Below the pieces are notes generated by a model. That model ran no database searches. It was given only the letters and a program-made list of their open reading frames with translations, and had not been told where the DNA came from. Made by a program: the position numbers and the translations under genes. 21,761 nt of DNA from a virus: IMG/VR virus record IMGVR_UViG_3300028557_000216, positions 1 through 21,761 of that record; one strand, given 5' to 3'. Shown here piece after piece: positions 5,120 to 12,522 of the stretch (position 1 is the first letter of the stretch; each line of letters starts with the position of its first letter).

Positions 5120-5240
5120 TATAGAAACTTTTCTGTATCTTCTCTCCCATATAAAATACCCCAATAGAAACAAATGGATATTAACAACTTAAATAGAAAC
5201 GATAGGTTGCTATAAGAAGCTTAATGCTATTACTAGAAAC
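5120..5240 (+). repeat. Cluster of four (T)ATAGAAAC direct repeats
   Basis: TATAGAAAC at 5120, AATAGAAAC at 5163 and 5192, and ACTAGAAAC at 5232 are all on the plus strand and precede the gene at 5266. Exact TATAGAAAC recurs at 5918 and 6828. A binding site for a phage transcription regulator or a promoter element is inferred. Confidence 0.45.
5181..5192 (+). promoter_or_regulatory. TTAACAACTTAA motif, copy 2
   Basis: One-base variant of the TTAACAACTAA site, inside the TAGAAAC cluster and about 75 nt before the start of the first rightward gene. Confidence 0.4.
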
Positions 5241-5265
5241 ATAATAAGGCTATTGAAAGGGTTAT

Positions 5266-5472
5266 ATGGAAGAGTCAAATCAAAGAAAATGTAAGGTGTG
5301 TGGATTTTTAAAACGAAGAACACTCGTTGGTAAATTCGATGGTGTTAATAAAAAATACCTAGATGAGCATGGGCTTACTTGGAATGGTAATGTCTGTGGC
5401 AAGTGCCATAGAGTTCGTAGTAAAGAAACTATGCGTAAGAGTCGGCATATGAAGAAAATTTCACATGATTAA
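5266..5472 (+). CDS. Small zinc-ribbon protein, 68 aa
   Basis: ATG at 5266 with AAAGG about 5 nt upstream; first gene of the rightward arm. The product contains KCKVCGFLKRR near residues 8-18 and NVCGKCHRVRS near 42-52, so two C-x2-C knuckles about 30 residues apart form a zinc ribbon. FDGVNKKYLDEHGLTWNG lies between them, and the C-terminus is basic (RKSRHMKK). It resembles small phage proteins that may bind nucleic acid. The spacing recalls HNH-type zinc scaffolds, but no HNH residues are seen. Its end overlaps the next gene by 8 nt. Confidence 0.75.
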   Translation: MEESNQRKCKVCGFLKRRTLVGKFDGVNKKYLDEHGLTWNGNVCGKCHRVRSKETMRKSRHMKKISHD

Positions 5473-5896
5473 TTTTTCGTTATTATTTAATCTATACATA
5501 ACAATGGTGTCGGGCATTAGAAATATACATCCCGAAATTAAGCCCTACGTTCAGGAATATAGAAACGTATATGCTGATGTTTGTAAGGAAGATCTGATTA
5601 TGCCAGATGCTTATAACTTTAATATTACAGACTATGCTTCTGGTGACTATGTCGGTGTTTGTGTATTTATGGGAGGAGTTAGGAATATAGAGTTTAGAAG
5701 TGATGTGTGGGAATATTATGACGGTCACAATAGGAAAATGCTGGTGTTCCACGAATTGTCCCATTGCCTTCTTAATAAGAAACATGTTGACAATACAACA
5801 AATTATATGTATCCTTACTTGACGGACATCTCGGATGATGTCTTATACGAGCAGGTGAGGAAAGACATGTATGGACATTGCAACAAGGGTATATAA
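5465..5896 (+). CDS. Putative zinc metallopeptidase (HExxH), 143 aa
   Basis: HELSH at residues 96-100 followed by a third histidine at 107 (HELSHCLLNKKH) gives an HExxH-x6-H zinc site. NYMYP near 113-117 looks like a Met-turn. Small proteins with HELGHCxLxRxH...SIMYP are known as putative zinc-dependent metalloproteases (family knowledge). The N-terminus (MINFSLLFNLYITMVSG) is hydrophobic and could be a signal or anchor; alternatively translation starts at the ATG at 5504. It overlaps the gene before (8 nt) and the next ORF (26 nt). The substrate is unknown; a host surface protein or a role at lysis are possible. Confidence 0.75.
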   Translation: MINFSLLFNLYITMVSGIRNIHPEIKPYVQEYRNVYADVCKEDLIMPDAYNFNITDYASGDYVGVCVFMGGVRNIEFRSDVWEYYDGHNRKMLVFHELSHCLLNKKHVDNTTNYMYPYLTDISDDVLYEQVRKDMYGHCNKGI

Positions 5897-6044
5897 GATA
5901 TTGCGGGCTGTTAGGGCTATAGAAACACTCGGGCGCACCGCGAAAATTGAGGCAGTAGGGAAGGCCATTACGGATGATGAACAATACAGAAAGCTCGTTA
6001 AACAAGCTGGGAGAGCTGAGAAGTACGATTTTAAGTCTAAATAA
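5871..6044 (+). CDS. Overlapping small ORF, 57 aa
   Basis: ATG at 5871 lies inside the end of the metallopeptidase gene, with GAGG about 10 nt upstream; the stop is at 6042-6044. The product MDIATRVYKILRAVRAIETL continues GRTAKIEAVGKAITDDEQY and ends EKYDFKSK. It is an alpha-helical basic protein of believable composition. It bridges the otherwise empty gap between the metallopeptidase and the 100-aa gene, overlapping the latter by 71 nt in another frame. It contains one TATAGAAAC site (5918). Function unknown. Confidence 0.55.
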   Translation: MDIATRVYKILRAVRAIETLGRTAKIEAVGKAITDDEQYRKLVKQAGRAEKYDFKSK

Positions 6045-6276
6045 AGATATCTACATTGACTGTGAAAAGATCAATGAGATTGGTATTTTAATGAGTTATG
6101 GTACCCATCCTGTATTGGATAAGGACTTTGCTTCTTTACAGGCTAGTATTATGAGGCTTAAGGAAGTCCTTGTATTAAGGCTTGGTGAGTATTTTCAAGA
6201 AGAGGCTAAATTCGGCAATCTTAGAGATTTTCAATTTAGGCGTCTTTATAAATCTATTAAGGATTTAAGGTTTTAG
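5974..6276 (+). CDS. Hypothetical helical protein, 100 aa
   Basis: ATG at 5974 (MMNNTESSLNKLGEL) with AAGG 9 nt upstream. The protein is largely alpha-helical and charged (LQASIMRLKEVLVLRLGEYF, FQFRRLYKSIKDL). No domain is recognised. The stop overlaps by 2 nt the stop of the convergent lysin gene, with no terminator between them, so opposing transcripts may interfere. The first ~24 codons overlap the 57-aa ORF; an internal non-ATG start is possible. Confidence 0.65.
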   Translation: MMNNTESSLNKLGELRSTILSLNKDIYIDCEKINEIGILMSYGTHPVLDKDFASLQASIMRLKEVLVLRLGEYFQEEAKFGNLRDFQFRRLYKSIKDLRF

Positions 6277-6815
6277 ATTAGAAAAACTCTTACTAATCTA
6301 TCTGATCTATTGCCAATATCTAAATGTACCCAATTAGTCCACTTACCCTTGGTTGACTTAGGATCTTCCATCCATAATCCATATTTCTTTAGTAGATCAG
6401 GATTAGCCATAATAAGATTGGCTAGCGTTTGATCTTTATCGTCGATAATATCAACGGCTTTACACACCTGATGTAGAGACTTCTTGGCGGCTCCCGGTAC
6501 GTTCTTATTAATTGCTGCGGGCCTCCAGCCGGACGATACACCAGCGTCTTCTATTCCAAGCTCGGTTAAAAGCCCATTAACAGCTTTTAGCAGGGTTTTA
6601 GCGTTCCCTTGTAAGTCCTCAGTTAATTGGTCTTTAAAGTCTTTATCTCTGCCCATATAAAAGGCCTCTGGCTTAATAATCTCTTTCATAGTATCCTTTC
6701 GAATTTCTACAGTATTTCCACATGTTGGACATTTGTAGTATTTATTAGGTTGCTCTGGGTGTGTATGCATGAAAGACTGACATATGGAACAGAGTCTTTC
6801 ATTTAATATACTCAT
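6273..6815 (-). CDS. M15-type peptidase with N-terminal zinc ribbon (candidate endolysin), 180 aa
   Basis: The C-terminal domain (about 85-170) has the D-Ala-D-Ala carboxypeptidase/M15 signature. SSGWRPAAIN and SLHQVCKAVD give H115 and D122 of the S-x-H-x2-G-x-A-x-D motif, with Cys in place of the usual Gly, and WVHLDIG gives the third ligand H164. These enzymes cut peptidoglycan stem peptides; as a phage protein an endolysin is likely. Residues 9-32 form a C-x2-C...C-x2-C zinc ribbon, unusual in front of a lysin. There is no signal peptide, so release would need a holin. It is the only minus-strand gene in the right half, divergent from the small membrane protein at 6942. The start lacks a Shine-Dalgarno and lies 6 nt after a TAACAACT site. 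Confidence 0.8.
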   Translation of the reverse strand: MSILNERLCSICQSFMHTHPEQPNKYYKCPTCGNTVEIRKDTMKEIIKPEAFYMGRDKDFKDQLTEDLQGNAKTLLKAVNGLLTELGIEDAGVSSGWRPAAINKNVPGAAKKSLHQVCKAVDIIDDKDQTLANLIMANPDLLKKYGLWMEDPKSTKGKWTNWVHLDIGNRSDRLVRVFLI

Positions 6816-6941
6816 ATATACAGTTGTTATAGAAACCCAAATTTAACAACTAATTATAAGCAAAAGAATGCCAACAGCCCTTTGTAGGGTAATTATTAAA
6901 AGAAGTGGCTAATTTCTGATTTGCAAAAAAAAGGAGTTCCT
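6816..6941. promoter_or_regulatory. Divergent regulatory gap with mirror-image TAACAACT sites
   Basis: AGTTGTTA (6822-6829) and TTAACAACTAA (6843-6853) form an 8-bp inverted repeat around TATAGAAAC (6828-6836). One copy therefore faces the lysin on the minus strand and one the terminase operon on the plus strand. A small hairpin CCCT-TTGT-AGGG follows. Divergent late promoters or a shared operator are inferred. Confidence 0.5.
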
Positions 6942-6944
6942 TTG
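6931..6944 (+). promoter_or_regulatory. Ribosome-binding site setting a TTG start
   Basis: AAGGAG (6931-6936) is followed after 5 nt by TTG (6942-6944). This selects TTG 6942 over the in-frame TTG at 6921, which has no site upstream. Confidence 0.7.
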
Positions 6945-7217
6945 AATAAGAATCTTCAGTATTTGTTCTTCCTATTGCCTTCTGTAGCTTTGGCTAAGTT
7001 TATGGTGATTGCTCCCGCTATGCCTGAGGTATTAGCATTGGGGGCTATTGTTGCATTCTTTGGCTTTGCTTTTTGGCGCATGGATAAGCAACAATACCAG
7101 AAAATTGAAGAGCTTGTCAAGGATTCTAACGGAAAAATCGAAGCCCTGGATAAAAAGCTAAAAGAGCAAGAAATGTATCTTTCTTCAATGAAACTAGGTA
7201 ATGGTATTAAACGCTAA
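6942..7217 (+). CDS. Small membrane protein with coiled coil (holin candidate), 91 aa
   Basis: The TTG start is chosen from the AAGGAG spacing. Residues ~6-25 and ~30-46 are hydrophobic (YLFFLLPSVALAKFMVIAP; LALGAIVAFFGFAFW). A charged helical tail with heptad-like spacing follows (KIEELVKDSNGKIEALDKKL). The layout of one or two membrane spans plus a cytoplasmic coiled coil, next to the divergent lysin and ahead of the terminase, fits a holin or a similar lysis membrane protein, but there is no diagnostic motif. The stop overlaps the next ATG (TAATG). Confidence 0.6.
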   Translation: MNKNLQYLFFLLPSVALAKFMVIAPAMPEVLALGAIVAFFGFAFWRMDKQQYQKIEELVKDSNGKIEALDKKLKEQEMYLSSMKLGNGIKR

Positions 7218-7591
7218 TGGATATTAACGACATTACTAATAAGTTCAATAGTGTAGAGGAGTTGCAGGCTTATTGTAAAGCTCAGCATCTCACTATTGTT
7301 GATCTTACAAAGAAGCTAGAGGCCTTGAAGGTGGCTCCAGTTTCCAGCCAGCAATCCGTTATCATTGATCCTAAGGACTTTCTTGATAACGAAGAGGTTA
7401 TCTGTATGGTGCAAATCCATCGCCTTAGGGAGGCGGCAGAGAGCCGTGAGCTTACACTAGAAGAAGCTAAGAAAGTTGAAATCTACAATAAAATTCTTTT
7501 GGCCGCACGAGCCGCAAAGTCTAAGGATGTAAACGGGATTTCTAAAGATGTTCCCGACACAGAACTATTAAAGCAATTAACGGATAAATAA
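7217..7591 (+). CDS. Probable terminase small subunit, 124 aa
   Basis: It is coupled on both sides by TAATG overlaps and lies directly before the large subunit, the usual place for TerS, which recognises phage DNA and regulates packaging. An N-terminal helical section with a coiled-coil-like stretch (IVDLTKKLEAL) leads into DPKDFLDNEEVICMVQIHRL and LTLEEAKKVEIYNKILLAAR. A similar helical block occurs in small terminase-like proteins of other phages (from memory). No helix-turn-helix is obvious by eye. The call rests mainly on position and size. Confidence 0.6.
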   Translation: MDINDITNKFNSVEELQAYCKAQHLTIVDLTKKLEALKVAPVSSQQSVIIDPKDFLDNEEVICMVQIHRLREAAESRELTLEEAKKVEIYNKILLAARAAKSKDVNGISKDVPDTELLKQLTDK

Positions 7592-10107
7592 TGTCAGATA
7601 AAAAACTAGCAATTAAGCACGAGTTGTGGCGAAGGGGCGTTTTGTCCTGGAAGCTCCATAGCGTGCAACTAGAAATGTATGAAACCTATCGCAATGCAAA
7701 AGAGAACAGTACGCTTGTTTGGCTACTCGCCCGCCAAAGCGGCAAATGCCTCGCCGAAGGCACTATGGTATCGACTCCCTCTGGAGCCGTTGAGATTAAT
7801 AAGCTTAAGGCTGGCGACACTGTATACGGGTATAATAAAGATGGCTCTGTCTCCCCGACTAGGGTTGTTACGGTTCAACACCAAGGGACTAAAGAAGTTC
7901 ATGATTTGACAAACCACGGAAGAGTAATGGCGTCTGCAACTTCAGAACATCGCTGGGGAGGGTTTAATACCCTTCATAAAAAGGATCAAGAATTCACAAC
8001 CGAAGATCTAGTTTCTCGTGACTATAGAAAAATCCTTCGTAGATATCCCCAAGTTCAAATGGGGACAGTTAATGAGCCCCACGCATATGCTATTGGTGCT
8101 TTGTTGGGTGATGGATGTTCTAAGCAAAGGGTTGTTGCCGATATTCACATTTCGTCGGAAAACTCAATAATTCCTGCGGCGGTTGCTGATGTTTTGGGCT
8201 GCTCTGTTGTTAAACAAAGTCCCCAAAACCATACATGGTCAATTACTAATGAAACTGCTAATAGAAAACGTGGACGTGACTATAAGCCTGTTCAATGTAA
8301 TTATTATGACGACTGGATGCGAGATCGTTATGCACATGAAAAAATTATAAATCTCGATGTTATTAAAACGTGGGATCGTGAGTCGTGTCTGAAGCTATTG
8401 GCAGGACTTATTGATACCGACGGTGGTCTGATGGTCTGCGGTAGAAAGAAGAACGAACTTAAGCTACACTTCGCAAGTCAATCTAAATCAATCATCGACG
8501 CAATGCAGTACCTAACGCTATCGATGTTCCAGACTGAGTTTTGTTATACACTAGACGACCGTAAAAAATATAAAAACGGTCCCCTCCACGTTATATACCT
8601 AAATAATAATTTCTTTGTCAGTAAGATTCTAAAAGAAATATCCCCCTATATTAAAACCCCCAGAAAACAATGGAAACCCCAATACGAAGCTTTCGTTCCT
8701 CATAATCCGAATCCTGATTATTGCGGAGTCAAAAAAGGTAAAACGTATAAAGCTTCTTGTTGGGATATTCAGGTTGATAACGATACAAACCTTTATCTGT
8801 TAGCCAATGGTCTTGTAACACATAACAGCACCCTGATGGGAGCGCTTGCCCTAGAGCAAGCGTTATCAAAGCCCCATTCGGTAATCAAATTACTAACCGA
8901 TACAAAAATTCACGCAAAGACTATCTTTGACAAGATCTTTATTGAACTTCTTTCTGATTGTCCGGAAGACATTAGACCTTCTTATATTGAATCTCAATAT
9001 ACATATAAATTTCCTAATGGAAGTGAAATTCAGATGGCCGGAACGGATAGCGGCCACTATGAACGTCTTCGGGGGTCTAAAACCCACTTAGCTTTAATCG
9101 ACGAGGCCGGATTCTGTACAAATCTTGAGGACATTGTAAAGTCTGTATTGATTCCAACTACTACGCATACTGGCGGGAAGATTATCCTGGCGTCTACGCC
9201 TCCTGCTGATGGCCGCCATGATTTCTTGAAGTTCATCGAAGCGGCACAGTATAGAGGGAACCTAACAAAGAAAACTATTTATGATAACCCTCTTCTTAAT
9301 GAAGATCAGGTCCGTCGTATTGAAGATGAAATGGGTGGAAGAAATTCCGTTAAGTTCCGCCGTGAATACGAGTGTGAAATCGTCAAAGACGAGGATACTG
9401 TATTATTTCCAGAATTTAATGCGGAACTAAAGCCTAAAGTCTGTATTGAATGGAAGAAGCCTGCATATTACGATTCATACGTCGCTATGGATTTGGGTGG
9501 AAGAGATAGCACTGCGGTATTATTTGGCTATTACGATTTTAAAAAAGACAAGATTATTATTGATGATGAGATTGTTGTTCCTGGTCGTAAACTGAAACTG
9601 CCAGATCTTGTTAACGACATTATTAAAAAAGAAGAAGAGCTGTTTACAAATCCGGTAACAAATGAATTCATGGCTCCGTATAAGCGTGTTAGTGATATTA
9701 ATTACATTGTTACTGATGAGATTCGTCGCATGACGAATAATCGTTTAATGTTCGACGCCCCACGTAAAGACGATAAGATGGCGGCAGTTAATAACCTAAG
9801 AGTTCTTCTTGCTTCTGAGAAAATTATCATCAACCCTAAATGTGAAACTCTCATTAGACATTTAGAAAATGTAAAATGGGATACTGGATCTAAATCGACA
9901 AATTTTGCTCGTTCTCCAGATGATTCACATTACGATAGTTGTGATGCTCTTATCTATATGGTGCGCTCAATAAACTTTAATAAAAATCCATACCCTCCCG
10001 GTTATGGTTATGACCAAAGGGATCTATTCGTTTATAACAAAGATAGTTATTATAAGAACGATCCAATGCAAATTTACCAAAAGATTTTTAATCGGAAAAG
10101 GAAATAA
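7591..10107 (+). CDS. Terminase large subunit, intein-containing (838-aa precursor, 478 aa mature)
   Basis: The ATPase and nuclease motor packages DNA into the prohead. The Walker A motif ARQSGK|ST is split between K52 and S413 by an intein. After it come Walker B LALIDE (500-505), the coupling motif ASTPP (534-538) and the RNase-H-like nuclease with acidic residues at AMDLGG (D634), VTDE (D709) and HYDSCDAL (D782/D785). The extein length of 478 is normal for TerL. The ATG overlaps the TerS stop, and the portal follows after 5 nt. Without protein splicing the P-loop is broken, so activity should depend on intein excision. Confidence 0.95.
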   Translation: MSDKKLAIKHELWRRGVLSWKLHSVQLEMYETYRNAKENSTLVWLLARQSGKCLAEGTMVSTPSGAVEINKLKAGDTVYGYNKDGSVSPTRVVTVQHQGTKEVHDLTNHGRVMASATSEHRWGGFNTLHKKDQEFTTEDLVSRDYRKILRRYPQVQMGTVNEPHAYAIGALLGDGCSKQRVVADIHISSENSIIPAAVADVLGCSVVKQSPQNHTWSITNETANRKRGRDYKPVQCNYYDDWMRDRYAHEKIINLDVIKTWDRESCLKLLAGLIDTDGGLMVCGRKKNELKLHFASQSKSIIDAMQYLTLSMFQTEFCYTLDDRKKYKNGPLHVIYLNNNFFVSKILKEISPYIKTPRKQWKPQYEAFVPHNPNPDYCGVKKGKTYKASCWDIQVDNDTNLYLLANGLVTHNSTLMGALALEQALSKPHSVIKLLTDTKIHAKTIFDKIFIELLSDCPEDIRPSYIESQYTYKFPNGSEIQMAGTDSGHYERLRGSKTHLALIDEAGFCTNLEDIVKSVLIPTTTHTGGKIILASTPPADGRHDFLKFIEAAQYRGNLTKKTIYDNPLLNEDQVRRIEDEMGGRNSVKFRREYECEIVKDEDTVLFPEFNAELKPKVCIEWKKPAYYDSYVAMDLGGRDSTAVLFGYYDFKKDKIIIDDEIVVPGRKLKLPDLVNDIIKKEEELFTNPVTNEFMAPYKRVSDINYIVTDEIRRMTNNRLMFDAPRKDDKMAAVNNLRVLLASEKIIINPKCETLIRHLENVKWDTGSKSTNFARSPDDSHYDSCDALIYMVRSINFNKNPYPPGYGYDQRDLFVYNKDSYYKNDPMQIYQKIFNRKRK
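7747..8826 (+). mobile_element. LAGLIDADG intein in terminase Walker A
   Basis: The 360-residue intein starts at Cys53 (CLAEGTMVSTPSG) and ends LLANGLVTHN, followed by Ser as +1 residue. Splicing block A, block B (ATSEH, T-x2-H), a penultimate His and a terminal Asn are all present, so it should splice. Two dodecapeptides, AIGALLGDG (167-175) and LLAGLIDTDGG (268-278), mark a homing endonuclease of the LAGLIDADG class. Insertion between the Lys and Ser of the P-loop targets one of the most conserved sites of the gene, typical of inteins. Confidence 0.93.
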
Positions 10108-10112
10108 TACTC

Positions 10113-12158
10113 ATGGCAAACGACCCGATTTATTTTGCAGCAGATGAGGCGGAAAAATGCGCAGCCTCCCTAATGAAAAAGGGGACAAGCTTCTATGGAA
10201 CGATGGCTGCAAACTTCTACCTAGAAAAACTTCGCCAAATGTGGCGGTTCTACCACGGTATTTTTAACGATAGTTCAATCGGCGGAGGACACGAAATTAC
10301 GTTCGTTGGTGAACAGGGCGAATTGACTAACCTACCAATTAACCACTTTCGAAATCTAGCGCAACATATGCTAGTGATGATTACGGCTAATCGCCCAATC
10401 ATGGAAGCTCGCGCCGTTAATACGGACTACAAGTCCCTAGCTCAGACATATCTAGCCAACGGCATTCTCGATTATTATATGAGAGAAAAGGGCCTAGAAG
10501 ACAATCTTAAACGTGCCTGTGAGATGGCAGTCGTTCTTGGTGCTGGTTATATTAAGTTAGAATGGAATGCAACGGCGGGCGATGCGTATGACGTTGATGA
10601 CGACGGAAACTTCAATTACGAAGGCGAGCTAGAATTCTCCAATCTATCACCTTTTGATGTCGTATTTGATGGAACCAAGGACTCGTGGTCCAACGATTGG
10701 ATTATGACCCGTACCTTTAAAAACAAATTCGATCTTGCGGCTAAATACCCAGAGATTGCTGAAAAGATCAAAGGACTACAAACTAAAACGCAATACGCAA
10801 ATTTCCGTCTTGCGCTTTGGTCTAACGATGAAACTGACGATATCCCCGTATATGAATTTTACCATAAAAAGTCCGAGGCCCTTCCTGACGGTCGGTATAT
10901 GCTGTTCTTGGCTGACGATATTATCCTATTAGACACGAAGCTCCCATACCGCACGGTTCCCGTTTTTCGTATTGCGGCTGCCGAGATTATTGGAACTCCT
11001 TATGCTTATACCTCAATGTTTGACGTGTTCCCAATTCAAGAAGGTATTAACTCATTGTTTAGTACCATCATGACAAACCAAAACACGTTTGGCGTACAGA
11101 ACATCTGGATGCCTCACGGTTCCGATGTCATTACTGGTCAGCTTGAAGGTGGTATGAACATTATCCAATCAAGTATTAAACCTGAGGCCCTGAATCTCAC
11201 AGAGACTCCTGCCGAAATTTTTAAGTTTGTTGACATGTTAGTTCAGTCAGCCGAAACCATTTCGGGAGTTAACTCTGTGTCCCGTGGGAATCCTCAAGCC
11301 AGTCTAGAGTCTGGTGCGGCTCTAGCGCTTGTTCAGAGCATGTCTTTACAATTCATGTCAGGCCTTCAACAAAGCTATGTAAAGCTGATTGAAGATGTTG
11401 GTACTGGTCTTATTAATATTCTTAAAGACTACGCGAAATCCCCTAAAATTGTAGCGCTTGTTGGTAAAAATAATCGTCCTCTTCTAAAAGAATTTACGGG
11501 CGATGATATTACCGACGTAAACCGCGTTATTGTTGACGTTGGAAATCCTTTATCGCGCACCGTAGCTGGTCGCGTACAGATGGCGGAGCAACTTGCTCAG
11601 ATGAGCCTAATTAAAAATCCTCAGCAATATTTTAACGTAATCAATACTGGCCGTCTTGATATGACGTTTGAAGGAGAAGTGAATGAACTTCTTCTTATTA
11701 AGTCTGAAAATGAAAGGCTCATGAATGGTGACGTTGTTCTTGTTGCTCCAACAGACGACCACCGTCTACATATTTCAGAACATCGTGCTGTATTAGCCGA
11801 CCCGGACCTTCGTAAGAACGTCGATCTTGTTAAGACTGTAATGGATCACCTAGAAGCCCACCTTGATGCTCTGCGTGTTGTTGATCCTGACTTGCTTATC
11901 CTATTAGGCCAACAGCCTCTACCCCCTGCCGGGGCTATGGGTCCTCCGGGATCAATGCCTCCTGGCGGTGCTCCCCAACCAAACCAACCCGCAACATCCG
12001 TTGATGAGCTATTAGTTCCGGCTGGTGGGCCTCAGGTTGCTGGTCAGAATGTTAGTGGTCCAGGTGGATCTGAAAACATGCCTAATATTCCCAAAGTAGA
12101 CCCATCACTATTACCAAATCCCGCGCTTCAAGAAGCCGGTCTAAACAACTTAAAATAA
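10113..12158 (+). CDS. Portal protein, 681 aa
   Basis: It directly follows TerL and has portal size and layout. A helical N-terminal region with MWRFYHGIF and NHFRNLAQHMLVMITANRP is followed by a wing/crown region with FSNLSPFDVVFDG, then a long helical segment (FDVFPIQEGINSLFSTIMTN; SGVNSVSRGNPQASLESGAA). The C-terminal tail is rich in Pro and Gly (PPGSMPPGGAPQPNQPA) and probably disordered. As a dodecamer it would form the DNA channel at the head vertex and dock the terminase. The long tail recalls podovirus-type portals, but the family assignment is inference. Confidence 0.85.
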   Translation: MANDPIYFAADEAEKCAASLMKKGTSFYGTMAANFYLEKLRQMWRFYHGIFNDSSIGGGHEITFVGEQGELTNLPINHFRNLAQHMLVMITANRPIMEARAVNTDYKSLAQTYLANGILDYYMREKGLEDNLKRACEMAVVLGAGYIKLEWNATAGDAYDVDDDGNFNYEGELEFSNLSPFDVVFDGTKDSWSNDWIMTRTFKNKFDLAAKYPEIAEKIKGLQTKTQYANFRLALWSNDETDDIPVYEFYHKKSEALPDGRYMLFLADDIILLDTKLPYRTVPVFRIAAAEIIGTPYAYTSMFDVFPIQEGINSLFSTIMTNQNTFGVQNIWMPHGSDVITGQLEGGMNIIQSSIKPEALNLTETPAEIFKFVDMLVQSAETISGVNSVSRGNPQASLESGAALALVQSMSLQFMSGLQQSYVKLIEDVGTGLINILKDYAKSPKIVALVGKNNRPLLKEFTGDDITDVNRVIVDVGNPLSRTVAGRVQMAEQLAQMSLIKNPQQYFNVINTGRLDMTFEGEVNELLLIKSENERLMNGDVVLVAPTDDHRLHISEHRAVLADPDLRKNVDLVKTVMDHLEAHLDALRVVDPDLLILLGQQPLPPAGAMGPPGSMPPGGAPQPNQPATSVDELLVPAGGPQVAGQNVSGPGGSENMPNIPKVDPSLLPNPALQEAGLNNLK

Positions 12159-12170
12159 TAAAGGATTCAT

Positions 12171-12521
12171 ATGACTTACGCAGCCGATATTTTTGTAAAT
12201 GGTAAAAGTCTTTTCACAAATTATAGCATGGCAACTGCTGGCGACCTGTCTTCGGAAGTTATTGATATCAGAAATGCTATTGGTTATTCGGTGCAGACTC
12301 GCTGGTCTGGGGCCGGTGCGACTGATGCATTAGTTCTTATCCAAGGATCTAATGATGGAACCAATTTCGTTAGCGTCTCATCTGTTTTGGTTGGAGCGGC
12401 TTCTGGTGCAAATTTACTGAACGTTGAGAGGGCTATGTATAAATTTATGCGAGTGGTTTTTGATAAAAACTCCGAGACAACTGGAACTCTTAATGTTGAT
12501 CTTTGTGTAAAGGCACTTTAA
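12171..12521 (+). CDS. Probable virion protein, 116 aa
   Basis: AAAGGA precedes the ATG. The product is beta-rich (GYSVQTRWSGAGATDALVLI, QGSNDGTNFVSV, MRVVFDKNSETTGTLNV) without charge clusters. The segment 'LVLIQGSNDGTNFV' resembles beta-sandwich structural proteins frequent in phage head and tail modules. It lies between the portal and a fibre-like gene, with the stop one base before the next ATG. A head decoration or connector-associated protein is possible. Confidence 0.6.
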   Translation: MTYAADIFVNGKSLFTNYSMATAGDLSSEVIDIRNAIGYSVQTRWSGAGATDALVLIQGSNDGTNFVSVSSVLVGAASGANLLNVERAMYKFMRVVFDKNSETTGTLNVDLCVKAL

Positions 12522-12522
12522 T

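Larger units (their letters stand above)
4056..5265. other. 1.2-kb non-coding control region between the two arms
   Basis: No frame here has both adequate length and a ribosome-binding site. The DNA holds, from left to right: a leftward promoter candidate, ATGTCWAA sites and 10-bp palindromes (4147-4260), a stem-rich GC-richer block (4281-4569), a hairpin (4676-4719), a nested stem (4776-4860) and an inverted repeat ATACAAA/TTTGTAT near 4900-4927. Next come an AT-rich stretch with two direct copies of ATTCTTAA (4974-4992), a Fur-box-like site (5023-5041), an inverted repeat TACTCC/GGAGTA (5058-5080) and four TAGAAAC repeats before the first rightward gene. Divergent transcription control is likely. 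An origin or a structured RNA is possible. Confidence 0.6.

Noticed and set aside
5041-5200. Micro-ORFs such as a 13-codon frame at 5175 and an 18-codon minus frame near 5150
   Set aside because: Too short, without ribosome-binding sites and overlapping repeat motifs.
6921-6941. TTG at 6921 as start of the membrane protein
   Set aside because: AAGGAG at 6931-6936 would then lie inside the gene; it is correctly spaced for TTG 6942.
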